The position numbers were made by a program, and so were the translations under genes. 64,000 nt of DNA from assembly GCF_030684185.1 (NCBI RefSeq), contig NZ_JAUXOY010000014.1, positions 218,001 through 282,000 on the forward strand, in the 5' to 3' direction. A model generated the notes under the pieces. The model had not been told where the DNA came from. It searched no databases and was given only the letters and a program-made list of their open reading frames with translations. Within the stretch, counting starts at the first letter, position 1, and every line of letters begins with the position of its first letter. The stretch comes from Methylotenera sp. Its GTDB lineage: Bacteria; Pseudomonadota; Gammaproteobacteria; Burkholderiales; Methylophilaceae. Positions 50,588 to 60,267 of this stretch are shown here, one piece after another.

Positions 50588-51490
50588 ATGAATAAGCCTT
50601 TATTAGAAACCAGTATTCAAAGCCTAAAACGCATACACCAAGGTAAAGTACGCGATATCTATGATATCGACGCCGATACAATGCTGTTGGTAAGCACCGA
50701 TAGATTATCTGCTTTTGATGTGATATTGCCCACAGGCATTGTTAATAAAGGTGCGATGCTTACACAGATGGCGAATTTTTGGTTTGAAAAGCTCAAAGAT
50801 GTCGTGCCTAACCATTTAACTGGTATAGATCCAAATAGTGTAGTGACCAACCCTGTAGAGCAAGCACAGCTTGGCTCACGTGCAGTTGTTGTAAAAAAAC
50901 TAAAAGCCTTGCCTATTGAGGCCATTGTGCGTGGTTATTTAGTAGGTAGTGGATGGAAAGAATATAAGACCAAAGGAACTGTATGCGGCATTCAATTGCC
51001 GGCTGGTTTGCAAGAAGCTTCTAAATTACCAACTCCAATTTTTACGCCATCAAGTAAAGCGGCAGTTGGCGAGCATGATGAAAATATCAGTTTGCAACAA
51101 TGCGCAGATTTGATTGGTAAAGAAATGGCTGACCAGGTAGCAAGCGTTGCAATTGCTCTATATAAACAAGCTGCAGAGTATGCGCTCACTCGCGGCATTA
51201 TTATTGCCGATACTAAGTTTGAATTTGGTCTAGATGTGAACGGCGTTTTACATGTGATGGATGAGGTTTTAACGCCAGATTCATCACGTTTTTGGCCAGC
51301 TGATAGTTATGCAGTCGGCAGTAATCAGCCAAGTTATGATAAACAGTTTGTGCGTGATTGGCTGGAAAGCATAGGTTGGAATAAAACTCCTCCTGCACCA
51401 GCATTGCCAGAGGATGTTGCACGAAAAACCAGTGAAAAATATATGGAAGCGTTTGAGCGATTAACAGGCCATCCGCTACACCTAGACTAG
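50588..51490 (+). CDS. purC: SAICAR synthetase
   Basis: A 300-residue purine-synthesis enzyme joining aspartate to CAIR. Blocks: GKVRDIYDID, LSAFDVILPTGI, EAIVRGYLVGSGWKEY, KAAVGEHDENIS and DEVLTPDSSRFW. Length matches the longer SAICAR synthetase subgroup. The DUF1232 gene follows closely. Confidence 0.97.
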   Translation: MNKPLLETSIQSLKRIHQGKVRDIYDIDADTMLLVSTDRLSAFDVILPTGIVNKGAMLTQMANFWFEKLKDVVPNHLTGIDPNSVVTNPVEQAQLGSRAVVVKKLKALPIEAIVRGYLVGSGWKEYKTKGTVCGIQLPAGLQEASKLPTPIFTPSSKAAVGEHDENISLQQCADLIGKEMADQVASVAIALYKQAAEYALTRGIIIADTKFEFGLDVNGVLHVMDEVLTPDSSRFWPADSYAVGSNQPSYDKQFVRDWLESIGWNKTPPAPALPEDVARKTSEKYMEAFERLTGHPLHLD

Positions 51491-51516
51491 TTTCTACTGA
51501 ATTGCTGGCAAATACC

Positions 51517-51798
51517 GTGATTGAAAAACTGAAGTCTTTAACTAAGCATCTCAAACAGGAGTTTGCAGTCTATCGTTTGGTACTCAAACATCCTGAAACA
51601 CCATGGATTGCTAAGATGTTTTTGGGTTTGGCAGTTGGGTATTTATTGCTTCCTTTTGATTTGATTCCAGACTTTATACCGGTGTTAGGTCAGCTTGATG
51701 ACGTCGTGATTATTCCTGTATTAGTTTATGTTGCTTTATTGTTTATTCCCCAAGCCGTTATTCAAAGTTGCCGAGAGCAAGTGAAAGTCACAATTTAG
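51517..51798 (+). CDS. YkvA/DUF1232 family membrane protein
   Basis: About 93 residues with the DUF1232 core LGLAVGYLLLPFDLIPDFIPVLGQLDDVVI, which is two short hydrophobic segments joined by the D-L-I-P-D-F-I-P turn, followed by a third hydrophobic stretch. Function unknown. The GTG at 51517 is preferred to the TTG at 51502, though neither has a clear ribosome site. It lies 26 bp after purC. Confidence 0.8.
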   Translation: MIEKLKSLTKHLKQEFAVYRLVLKHPETPWIAKMFLGLAVGYLLLPFDLIPDFIPVLGQLDDVVIIPVLVYVALLFIPQAVIQSCREQVKVTI

Positions 51799-51843
51799 TT
51801 ACAAGCATTTGGTATGCTTTTTTACAAATTTATCTAGTGGGCT

Positions 51844-51852
51844 TGCTATAAT
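51844..51852 (+). promoter_or_regulatory. Extended -10 promoter for ppa
   Basis: TGCTATAAT is a perfect extended -10 (TG-N-TATAAT), 60 bp before the ppa ATG. The best -35-like hexamer (TTTACA, 51821) is 20 bp away, too far to be ideal, which the extended motif could offset. Confidence 0.65.
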
Positions 51853-51912
51853 TGCGGCTCAAAATTAAATACAAAGAATTAATCAGTCAATTTTATAATC
51901 TAGGAATCCGCA

Positions 51913-52461
51913 ATGTCGTTAAACCAAGTGCCAACCGGTAAAGATGTGCCAAATGACTTTAATGTCATCATTGAAATCCCAATGCAGGGTGATCCAGTTA
52001 AATATGAAGTAGATAAAGACAGCGGCGCGATTTTTGTCGATCGTTTCATGGGAACTGCCATGCAATATCCAACCAATTATGGCTATGTGCCACATACGCT
52101 GGCAGATGACGGAGACCCGGTAGATGTGCTAGTAATGACGCCAGTTGCTTTAATTCCTGGTGTTGTAGTGCGTTGTCGTCCACTTGGTGTGCTTTTGATG
52201 GAAGATGAAGCTGGCTTAGATGCAAAAGTATTGGCAGTGCCAGTAGAGAAAGTGTGTGGTTTGTACGGTCACCTTAAAACGCATACAGATGTTTCTGAAT
52301 GGCGTTTGAATATGATTTCTCACTTTTTTGAGCATTACAAAGATTTAGATAAAGGTAAATGGGTGAAAATCAATGGCTGGGGCGATATCGAGCAAGCTAA
52401 AAAAGAAATTTTAGATGGTGTTGCCAACTATAACAATGCTAAGGTTAAACCAGCATTCTAA
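51913..52461 (+). CDS. ppa: Inorganic pyrophosphatase, family I
   Basis: A 182-residue soluble PPase. Metal-binding [20 protein letters not shown] and [14 protein letters not shown] are typical of the hexameric bacterial enzyme. It hydrolyses PPi from biosynthesis. About 1 kb away on the opposite strand is a membrane PPase that would recover the same energy, so the cell has both routes. Confidence 0.97.
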   Translation: MSLNQVPTGKDVPNDFNVIIEIPMQGDPVKYEVDKDSGAIFVDRFMGTAMQYPTNYGYVPHTLADDGDPVDVLVMTPVALIPGVVVRCRPLGVLLMEDEAGLDAKVLAVPVEKVCGLYGHLKTHTDVSEWRLNMISHFFEHYKDLDKGKWVKINGWGDIEQAKKEILDGVANYNNAKVKPAF

Positions 52462-52506
52462 ATGGTCAGGTAAACTTGCCAGGTATTAAAACTTAGGTCA
52501 CATTAA

Positions 52507-52538
52507 GTAAAAAAGGCAGCTTAAGCTGCCTTTTTTAC
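52507..52538. terminator. Bidirectional terminator between ppa and the VIT1 gene
   Basis: A perfect 14-bp inverted repeat without intervening bases (AAAAAAGGCAGCTT / AAGCTGCCTTTTTT) gives T-runs on both strands. It lies 48 bp after ppa and 22 bp after the convergent transporter. Confidence 0.9.
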
Positions 52539-52559
52539 TTTTATTTTTAATTAAATATG

Positions 52560-53252
52560 TTACGCAGCTACAACGCCGAATAGGCTTCCAACTCCGGCCG
52601 TTGCTGCCATCGCTAATGCACCCCAAAAGGCTACGCGGCCAGTTCCTAGCCAAATGTTGGCACCACCAGCTTTTGCGGCTAGGCCACCTAGCAAGGCTAA
52701 AAATGCGAGTGACATACCTGCAACATAAGGTACGGTATTTGTTGAAGAGACGACAACCGCAACCAGTAGAGGCAATGCAGCGCCAACCGCAAACGTGCCT
52801 GCAGAAGCCAGCGCGGCTTGAACAGGACGTGCATTCATTGTTTCTATAATGCCGAGCTCATCTCTGGCATGTGCGCCTAGCGCATCATGCTTGGTGAGTT
52901 GTAGCGCGACTTGATGAGCTAAATCCGGTGTGAGTCCACGACCAATATAAATACCCTTTAGTTCTTCAAGTTCATGCTCTGGCTGGGTGGCAAGCTCTTC
53001 ACGTTCACGGGTTAAATCTGCCGCTTCGGTATCGGACTGAGAGCTAACGGAGACATACTCCCCCGCCGCCATTGACATGGCACCAGATACCAAGCCTGCG
53101 ACACCGGTTAACAGAATCGTATCTTGCGCGGCATTTGCTGCCGCCACGCCAATAATTAAACTCGCGGTGGATACAATGCCATCATTTGCGCCTAAAACCG
53201 CCGCACGTAACCAACCAATGCGATGCGAACGGTGATTTTCAGAATGTCTCAA
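52560..53252 (-). CDS. VIT1/CCC1-type Fe2+/Mn2+ transporter
   Basis: A 230-residue membrane protein. GWLRAAVLGANDGIVSTASLIIG, VSGAMSMAAGEYVSVSSQSD and ALPLLVAV mark the vacuolar-iron-transporter family, with about five helices and a cytosolic acidic loop (EREELATQPEHELEEL) that binds metal in relatives. The start is a TTG at 53252: AAGGAG lies 6 bp upstream and the homologous core starts there. The frame stays open for 48 more codons to an ATG at 53396, but those lack family similarity. It probably exports iron or manganese. Confidence 0.88.
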   Translation of the reverse strand: MRHSENHRSHRIGWLRAAVLGANDGIVSTASLIIGVAAANAAQDTILLTGVAGLVSGAMSMAAGEYVSVSSQSDTEAADLTREREELATQPEHELEELKGIYIGRGLTPDLAHQVALQLTKHDALGAHARDELGIIETMNARPVQAALASAGTFAVGAALPLLVAVVVSSTNTVPYVAGMSLAFLALLGGLAAKAGGANIWLGTGRVAFWGALAMAATAGVGSLFGVVAA

Positions 53253-53368
53253 ATGTAACTCCTTACCAGATGTACGCCCTGAACATAAGTTTACAACAAT
53301 ACTTTTCGGGTAGTCTGGGTATCTTATTGAATATGTGTTTGTATTATAACCTGTAATAAGAAGTGTAA

Positions 53369-53395
53369 TAAAAAAGGCGGCCTGGGCCGCCTTCA
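53369..53395 (-). terminator. Rho-independent terminator after hppA
   Basis: On the reverse strand AAGGCGGCC and GGCCGCCTT pair perfectly with a 2-nt centre, followed by TTTTT. It begins 24 bp after the hppA stop and upstream of the VIT1 start. Confidence 0.85.
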
Positions 53396-53417
53396 TCCGT
53401 TACATATATACTTAAAT

Positions 53418-55448
53418 TTACATATGTAATAGAGGTACTATTAACAAAGCTACAATATTGATTATTTTAATCAATGGATTAATTGCTGGCCCCGCAGTAT
53501 CCTTGTACGGGTCACCAACGGTATCGCCAGTAACGGCTGCTTTATGTGCTTCTGAACCCTTGCCTCCGTGATTGCCATCTTCAATATACTTCTTGGCGTT
53601 ATCCCAAGCACCACCGCCAGTACACATTGAAATCGCTACAAACAGGCCCGTCACAATAGTACCCATTAACAAGCCGCCTAGCGCGACAGGGCCAAGTAAT
53701 AAGCCAACTGCAACTGGTACTGCAACAGGTAATAGTGATGGAATCATCATCTCTTTAATGGCGGCTGTGGTGAGCATATCTACCGCTTTGCCGTATTCAG
53801 GTTTGCCCGTGCCATCCATAATGCCTTTGATGTCACGGAACTGGCGGCGCACTTCTTCAACCACCGCGCCGGCAGCACGCCCTACCGCTTCCATTGCCAT
53901 AGCGGCAAATAAGAATGGAATTAAGCCACCAATGAACAGGCCAATAATCACCATTGGGTCACTCAAACTAAAGTCTATTGCCTGGCCAAGGTGAGATTCA
54001 AGCTTATGGGTATAATCTGCGAACAATACCAATGCAGCTAAACCTGCAGAACCAATTGCATAGCCTTTAGTAACCGCTTTAGTGGTGTTACCAACCGCAT
54101 CAAGTGGATCAGTCACGTCACGTACTTCTTTCGGTAAGCCGGCCATTTCTGCAATACCGCCTGCATTGTCAGTAATCGGGCCGTAAGCATCTAGCGCAAC
54201 AACGATACCAGCCATACTCAGCATAGAAGTTGCGGCAATTGCAATGCCGTATAAACCGCCTAAGTGATGCGATACGAAAATAGCAAGGCAAACTGAAAGC
54301 ACGGGCCAAGCTGTAGATTTCATTGAAATGCCAATACCTGCAATGATGTTGGTAGCATGGCCGGTAGTAGAGGCTTGTGCAACGTGTCTAACTGGCGCGT
54401 AATCCGTGCCTGTATAGTATTCAGTAATCCATACCAATGCTGCAGTTAATACCAAGCCAACCGCGCAAGCACCAAATAGCTGATTGGCTGATATAGTTAA
54501 GTCGCCCGCAACTAAGCCTTCTGGGAACATTTTCGTAGTTACAAAGTAAAATGCGGCGAGTGAAATCACACCTGCTACTGCCAAGCCTTTATACAAGGCG
54601 GGCATTACGTTTTTCATACCTGGTGAAGCTTTTACAAAGAAGCAGCCAATGATAGACGCTACGATAGAAACTGCCGCCAACATGAGCGGATAGAGAATTG
54701 CACTTGAATTAGAGACTAACAGGCTACCCAAGACCATGGTGGCAATTAATGTGACAGCATAAGTCTCAAATAAGTCAGCCGCCATGCCAGCACAGTCACC
54801 CACGTTATCGCCAACATTATCAGCAATCACAGCTGGGTTACGCGGATCATCCTCAGGAATGCCAGCTTCAACTTTGCCAACCAAGTCTGCGCCAACGTCC
54901 GCACCTTTTGTGAATATGCCGCCACCTAAACGTGCAAAGATGGAAATTAGAGATGAGCCAAAAGCTAAACCAATTAATGGGTTTAAGTCAGTTGCTGCTT
55001 CGCCGCCTAAATACCAGTAAAAACCAGCCACGCCTAATAAGCCTAAACCTACTACTAACATACCAGTAATCGCCCCGCCCTTAAAGGCAACGTCTAATGC
55101 AGGTGCTATGCCTCGTGTGGCCGCCTGAGCAGTGCGAACGTTAGCCTTAACTGATACATTCATACCAATGAAGCCGCATGCGCCCGATAGCACAGCGCCG
55201 ACAACAAAGCCAATAGCAGTCTTTAATCCCAGGAAATAGCCAATAAGCACTGCCAGGATAATGCCAACAATGGTAATTGCTTTATATTGACGTGCTAAGT
55301 AAGCCGCCGCCCCTTGCTGAATTGCGCTAGCAATCTCTTGCATGCGTGCATTGCCCGCTGGTAAGTTGCTAATCCATTTGCTCATTATTACGCCATATAA
55401 CACCGCTAAAATAGCAGCGCCAACAGCAATCATTAGTGCGACTGACAT
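53418..55448 (-). CDS. hppA: Membrane-bound proton-pumping pyrophosphatase
   Basis: A 676-residue protein with about sixteen helices. The PPi-binding loop [23 protein letters not shown] splits across two ligand motifs, followed by [18 protein letters not shown] and, near the C terminus, [24 protein letters not shown] carries Lys where K+-dependent enzymes have Ala, pointing to the K+-independent H+-pumping class. It couples PPi hydrolysis to proton export. A monocistronic gene with its own terminator; its 296-bp upstream spacer (55449-55744) is AT-rich without a clear promoter. Confidence 0.96.
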   Translation of the reverse strand: MSVALMIAVGAAILAVLYGVIMSKWISNLPAGNARMQEIASAIQQGAAAYLARQYKAITIVGIILAVLIGYFLGLKTAIGFVVGAVLSGACGFIGMNVSVKANVRTAQAATRGIAPALDVAFKGGAITGMLVVGLGLLGVAGFYWYLGGEAATDLNPLIGLAFGSSLISIFARLGGGIFTKGADVGADLVGKVEAGIPEDDPRNPAVIADNVGDNVGDCAGMAADLFETYAVTLIATMVLGSLLVSNSSAILYPLMLAAVSIVASIIGCFFVKASPGMKNVMPALYKGLAVAGVISLAAFYFVTTKMFPEGLVAGDLTISANQLFGACAVGLVLTAALVWITEYYTGTDYAPVRHVAQASTTGHATNIIAGIGISMKSTAWPVLSVCLAIFVSHHLGGLYGIAIAATSMLSMAGIVVALDAYGPITDNAGGIAEMAGLPKEVRDVTDPLDAVGNTTKAVTKGYAIGSAGLAALVLFADYTHKLESHLGQAIDFSLSDPMVIIGLFIGGLIPFLFAAMAMEAVGRAAGAVVEEVRRQFRDIKGIMDGTGKPEYGKAVDMLTTAAIKEMMIPSLLPVAVPVAVGLLLGPVALGGLLMGTIVTGLFVAISMCTGGGAWDNAKKYIEDGNHGGKGSEAHKAAVTGDTVGDPYKDTAGPAINPLIKIINIVALLIVPLLHM

Positions 55449-55744
55449 AACTTCTCCCTATCTAAATTTTTATAAACCGTGACAAAAAAATAATTTTTAA
55501 AACGTTAAAAATAAAACTAGTGCGAACCAAGATATCAATGTGAAACAAAAATGCTAATTGACCAACTGCGAAACGCTTTGTAAAAACTGAAGTTACACCA
55601 TATTTATTAATGTAAACAATTTGTAACAACGGGTCATTATTGCACTAATAAGCGCGGCGAACAACCGGTAGATTATATGGCTATGGCAATGTGTATTTGC
55701 CTTGCTGAAGTTAGACTTAGGGGTTTAATAGAGTGAGTGATGTT

Positions 55745-56161
55745 TCAATTAGCTTTTGTAGCTAATCTGGCTAGCGCGTCACCAAGTGGTGTGCCGGATA
55801 ATTTTTTTGAGAGCTGATTTATCTCATCCGCGGCATGAGCGCTAAGCTTTTTGATTACTTTAGGTTTAGCCAGAGGGGTAGATTTTACTTGCACTTTCAC
55901 CAGAATTGAAGTAACTTCACACCCTTGCTTTTCTAGCTTAATCAATAAGCTAGGTATAAAAAGCTTAATTTTTGCGGCTACAGTATTGTTGTCTGCAAAT
56001 ATCGTAAATTGTTTGTTTTTAATACTACTTGCATGGCTGAATTGTGCCAAATTGTCAGGCGCAATCGCAACCCAGATTTTTTGCGCAGCTTCAGTTTCTA
56101 TTGAGCGAGCGTTTAATGCAATAAGCTCGGGTTGCTTAAGCAATGAATTAAACTGGCGCAT
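55745..56161 (-). CDS. DUF721/DciA-like protein
   Basis: A 138-residue protein. The N-terminal ~95 residues resemble the DUF721/DciA KH-like domain (VWVAIAP-type WVAIAPDNLAQFSHA, LTIFADNNTVAAKIK-like strand), with a basic, probably flexible C-terminal part. DciA proteins load the replicative helicase in bacteria lacking DnaC. The gene is divergent from the M23 peptidase with 41 bp between starts, and secA lies just beyond. The DUF721-M23-secA neighbourhood is common in betaproteobacteria. Confidence 0.75.
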   Translation of the reverse strand: MRQFNSLLKQPELIALNARSIETEAAQKIWVAIAPDNLAQFSHASSIKNKQFTIFADNNTVAAKIKLFIPSLLIKLEKQGCEVTSILVKVQVKSTPLAKPKVIKKLSAHAADEINQLSKKLSGTPLGDALARLATKAN

Positions 56162-56202
56162 GGTAGCCAGTGTTAAAAATGCGAGTAGTGATTAGGACTG
56201 CT

Positions 56203-57120
56203 ATGAATATCATCTTTGTCTCAAATAATATGGCGAAAGCGAAAACACTATCAACACTACAAGTTGGTTTGATTGTGCTCGCGCTAATATTGTTGCCATT
56301 GCTATTAGCTTTATTGCTGATTGTGCCACAGGAGTCTGTTGTGCAACAAGGGGCGGGCTCACTTATTCCCGATAAGCTTAAGTTTTCTTTTAACATGAAT
56401 AACCCACAAAAACATCTTGATGCTTACGCCGTGCAATTAGGGGAGATGCAAGCGCGCATTATGCGTTTGGATGCACAAAGCGAGCGATTGGCCAAGTTGG
56501 CTGGTGAGAAGAAGGTGGTGCGTGATAATTCCGAGCCAACCAAGCTTGATGAAAGTAAGTCGCAACCAGCTAATCGAGGCGGACCTTTAGTGCTTAATGC
56601 ACCAATATCTGAGATTGAATTGCAACAGAAAATCACAGAAACGATGGCAAAAATTGATTTTGATACGGAATATTTAAGTGATATCGAGGCAAAGCTTTTA
56701 CAACAGAGCGTTTTAAAAGACATGTTGCCCAATAGCAGCCCTGTCAATGCAGCATTTAACAGTTCTAGTTATGGTTGGCGTATTGATCCATTTAACGGGA
56801 ATAAAGCATTTCATGAAGGCCTGGATTTTTCTGCCTCTACAGGTACACCAATATATGCGGCAGCTGGCGGCATAGTGACATCAGCAGAACATTCACCAGA
56901 TTATGGTAATATTGTAAAAGTTGATCATGGCTCTGGCTTGGAAACACGTTATGCACATGCCTCAAAATTAATGGTGAAGCTTGGCGATAGGGTTGAGAAA
57001 GGTCAGGTGGTGGCGTTAGTGGGTAGTACGGGTCGTTCTACTGGCGCACATTTGCATTATGAAATCAGGTTGAATGGAAATGCGCTGGATCCTAGAAAAT
57101 ATCTTCATGCCAGTCATTGA
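56203..57120 (+). CDS. M23 family (LytM-type) murein peptidase
   Basis: A 305-residue protein with one N-terminal membrane helix (VGLIVLALILLPLLLALLLIV, about 21-41), a linker/coiled region, and a C-terminal LytM domain. Zinc and catalytic residues are in FHEGLDFSA (H and D), GLETRYAHASK and HLHYEIRLNG. All ligands are present, so it may cleave peptidoglycan cross-links rather than act as an inert activator. ATG 56203 has AGGA 5 bp upstream; the GTG at 56170 would add 11 unlikely residues. Confidence 0.9.
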   Translation: MNIIFVSNNMAKAKTLSTLQVGLIVLALILLPLLLALLLIVPQESVVQQGAGSLIPDKLKFSFNMNNPQKHLDAYAVQLGEMQARIMRLDAQSERLAKLAGEKKVVRDNSEPTKLDESKSQPANRGGPLVLNAPISEIELQQKITETMAKIDFDTEYLSDIEAKLLQQSVLKDMLPNSSPVNAAFNSSSYGWRIDPFNGNKAFHEGLDFSASTGTPIYAAAGGIVTSAEHSPDYGNIVKVDHGSGLETRYAHASKLMVKLGDRVEKGQVVALVGSTGRSTGAHLHYEIRLNGNALDPRKYLHASH

Positions 57121-57256
57121 ATTAATTAAACTAAGCCCCATGTACCCCGCATGATAATAAAAAGACACGCCATTAAAAACCACACTTAGAAACTTAAGTT
57201 ATAAAAAACCTATTTCTCCAATTAAAAATTCTTTAAAGTCGAAAGTCAGTCATTTC

Positions 57257-59980
57257 ATGATATCCACGTTGTTCAAAAAGTTATTTGGTAGCCGTAATGA
57301 GAGGTTGGTCAAACAATACGCGCAAAAGGTACATCAAATCAATGCGCTAGAGCCAGCAATGCAGGCCTTGTCTGATGATGAGTTAAGGGCAAAAACTGAA
57401 GAGTTCAAACAACGCTTTAACAATGGCGAGACTTTAGAAAAACTTTTGCCAGAAGCCTTTGCTGTTGTGCGTGAAGGTGGTGTGCGTGCCTTAGGTATGC
57501 GCCATTTTGACGTGCAAATGATAGGCGGTATGGTGCTTAACGCAGGCAAGATTGGCGAAATGCGTACAGGGGAAGGTAAAACCTTAGTAGCGACTCTGCC
57601 AGTTTATTTAAATGCGCTGACAGGTAAGGGTGTGCATGTAGTTACTGTGAATGACTATCTTGCAAAGCGCGATGCTGAATGGATGGGCAAGTTATACAAC
57701 TTTTTAGGTTTAACAATAGGCATTAATCTATCGCAAATGCCAAATGACGTTAAACGCCAGGCATATTCTGCAGACATTACCTATGGTACCAATAACGAAT
57801 ATGGTTTTGACTATCTGCGAGATAACATGGTGCATGAGCGTGACGGTCGTGTGCAGCGTGGTTTGAGTTATGCTTTAATTGATGAGGTTGATTCAATCTT
57901 AATCGATGAAGCACGTACGCCGTTGATTATTTCTGGCCAAGCGGATGACAGCATTGCGCTGTACAGTCAGATTAACGCCGTTGCTGCAAAATTAGTTGCT
58001 CAAACCGAAGAAGACGGCGAGGGTGACTTTTGGGTGGATGAAAAAGGCCAAAATGTCGTGATGTCTGAACAAGGACATGAGCATGCAGAAGGCTTGCTCA
58101 CTGAGGCTGGCTTGTTAGCGGAAGGTTCGAGTTTGTATGAGGCTTCTAATATTACGCTGGTGCATCATCTATATGCCTCACTTCGCGCGCGCAATCTTTA
58201 CCATAGAGACCAACATTACGTGGTGCGTGATGGTGAAGTGACTATTGTAGATGAAATCAATGGCCGTATGATGCCGGGTCGCCGCTGGTCAGATGGTTTG
58301 CATCAAGCAGTTGAAGCTAAAGAAGGTGTAGAGATTCAAAAAGAAAACCAAACGCTCGCCTCTATCACATTTCAAAACTATTTCCGTATGTATACCAAAC
58401 TTTCAGGTATGACAGGTACTGCAGATACTGAAGCTTATGAGTTTAACCAGATTTACAATTTAGAAACTATTGTGATTCCAACGCACCGCCCTATGTTGCG
58501 TAAAGATAATATGGATAAAGTGTACCGCACAGCGCAAGAAAAGTATGCTGCAGTGATATTGGATATTAAAGACTGCCAAAGCCGTGGACAGCCAGTATTG
58601 GTAGGCACTACCTCGATTGAAAACTCGGAGCTAATTTCTAAGTTGTTGAATGCAGAAAAATTAGAGCATCAAGTGTTAAATGCTAAGCAGCATGAGCGTG
58701 AAGCGCATGTGATTGCACAGGCAGGTCGTCCTGGTGTGATTACCATTGCCACCAACATGGCGGGCCGTGGTACTGATATTGTGCTGGGCGGTAACCCGGA
58801 AACAGATATTGAAGCAGTTAAACATGACGAAAAGCTTACGGATGCAGAGAAGCAAACGCGCATCGCTGCGCTTAAAGCAGAATGGCAACAACGACACGAT
58901 GCAGTTTTAGCTGCTGGCGGCCTGCATATTGCGGGTACGGAGCGTCATGAATCACGTCGCATAGATAACCAGTTACGAGGGCGCTCTGGTCGGCAAGGTG
59001 ATGCGGGTTCGAGCAGGTTCTATCTTTCATTAGAAGACCAGTTACTTCGTATTTTTGCCTCTGATCGTGTTTCAGCCATTATGGAAAAACTCAACATGCC
59101 GGATGGCGAGGCAATTGAGCACCCATGGGTGACACGTGCAATTGAAAATGCGCAACGAAAGGTTGAAGGCCGTAACTTTGATATTCGTAAGCAATTACTA
59201 GAATACGACGATGTCGCTAATGATCAGCGTAAGGTGATTTACGAGCAACGTAATGAGTTGTTAGAAGCCGCCGATGTCGGTGAAACTATCAAGGCCATGC
59301 GCGAAGATGTGTTGACAAGTATGATTGCTGCTCACATTCCACCGAATAGTGTTGAAGAACAATGGGATGTGCCAGGTTTGGAGCGAGAACTTAAAACTGA
59401 AGCCGGAATTGAGATTCCATTGCAAAAAATGCTGGAAGATAACCCTGACTTACACGAAGAAACCCTGCGTGAACGCATTATAGATGCTGCAAATAGCGCT
59501 TATGTTGCCAAAGAGCAGCAAGCGAGCCCTGATATCATGCGCCAGTTTGAGCGCTCAGTGATGTTACAAAGCCTGGATAATCATTGGCGCGAACATCTTG
59601 CTGCACTGGATCATTTGCGCCAAGGCATACATTTACGTTCTTATGCACAAAAAAATCCTAAACAAGAATATAAGCGTGAAGCTTTTGAGCTATTTGAAGG
59701 CCTGCTGAATACGGTAAAAAGCGAAGTGACCAAAGTGACTATGTTGGTACAAGTGAAAACCGAGGCAGATGTTGAGGCCGTTGAAAAACCAGTGGAATTG
59801 GAAAATGTACACTATCAACATGCTGATTATGATGAAGCTTTAGCTAACCCGGCTGACACGGAAGCAGCACAGGCCACTAATCAACCAGTGATTCGTGACG
59901 GTGTTAAAGTTGGGCGTAATGATCCATGTCCATGTGGCTCAGGTAAAAAATATAAGCAGTGCCACGGTATCTTAAGTTAG
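57257..59980 (+). CDS. secA: Protein translocase ATPase SecA
   Basis: A 907-residue SecA, the motor for Sec export. Walker A is [15 protein letters not shown], the DEAD-like box is [23 protein letters not shown]-like regions precede the second motor domain with [16 protein letters not shown], and [17 protein letters not shown] follows. The C terminus carries the SEC-C zinc motif [14 protein letters not shown] that binds SecB. Full length, no oddities. Confidence 0.98.
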   Translation: MISTLFKKLFGSRNERLVKQYAQKVHQINALEPAMQALSDDELRAKTEEFKQRFNNGETLEKLLPEAFAVVREGGVRALGMRHFDVQMIGGMVLNAGKIGEMRTGEGKTLVATLPVYLNALTGKGVHVVTVNDYLAKRDAEWMGKLYNFLGLTIGINLSQMPNDVKRQAYSADITYGTNNEYGFDYLRDNMVHERDGRVQRGLSYALIDEVDSILIDEARTPLIISGQADDSIALYSQINAVAAKLVAQTEEDGEGDFWVDEKGQNVVMSEQGHEHAEGLLTEAGLLAEGSSLYEASNITLVHHLYASLRARNLYHRDQHYVVRDGEVTIVDEINGRMMPGRRWSDGLHQAVEAKEGVEIQKENQTLASITFQNYFRMYTKLSGMTGTADTEAYEFNQIYNLETIVIPTHRPMLRKDNMDKVYRTAQEKYAAVILDIKDCQSRGQPVLVGTTSIENSELISKLLNAEKLEHQVLNAKQHEREAHVIAQAGRPGVITIATNMAGRGTDIVLGGNPETDIEAVKHDEKLTDAEKQTRIAALKAEWQQRHDAVLAAGGLHIAGTERHESRRIDNQLRGRSGRQGDAGSSRFYLSLEDQLLRIFASDRVSAIMEKLNMPDGEAIEHPWVTRAIENAQRKVEGRNFDIRKQLLEYDDVANDQRKVIYEQRNELLEAADVGETIKAMREDVLTSMIAAHIPPNSVEEQWDVPGLERELKTEAGIEIPLQKMLEDNPDLHEETLRERIIDAANSAYVAKEQQASPDIMRQFERSVMLQSLDNHWREHLAALDHLRQGIHLRSYAQKNPKQEYKREAFELFEGLLNTVKSEVTKVTMLVQVKTEADVEAVEKPVELENVHYQHADYDEALANPADTEAAQATNQPVIRDGVKVGRNDPCPCGSGKKYKQCHGILS

Positions 59981-60010
59981 CCGCTTCTGTGAAGCTGACG
60001 GATAAATAAT

Positions 60011-60211
60011 ATGACGGAAAACACGCAGCCCGAGATTAAGTCGCCCTGTATTGGTGTATGTGCGGTGGACGAATCGAGCGGTTTGTGCCAAGGCTGTTAT
60101 CGCACCATCGATGAAATAAAGGCTTGGTGGGGTATGGGGCAAACGGAACAAAAAAACTTGCTTGTAGCGCTAGAAGAACGGCAGCTACAGCAAGTTAATT
60201 TCGACGATTAG
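60011..60211 (+). CDS. DUF1289 family protein
   Basis: A 66-residue protein with SPCIGVCAVDESSGLCQGCYRTIDEI, the four-cysteine DUF1289 motif (C-x3-C-x8-C-x2-C), and a conserved WW near residue 40. Such small proteins may bind metal; function unknown. It lies 30 bp after secA and is probably co-transcribed. It converges with the SulP gene. Confidence 0.88.
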   Translation: MTENTQPEIKSPCIGVCAVDESSGLCQGCYRTIDEIKAWWGMGQTEQKNLLVALEERQLQQVNFDD

Positions 60212-60267
60212 TTTATGGGCGGTTGCTAACCCTCCCAGAAGCCCAAGTTGGTTGGGTTAGGGATGCA

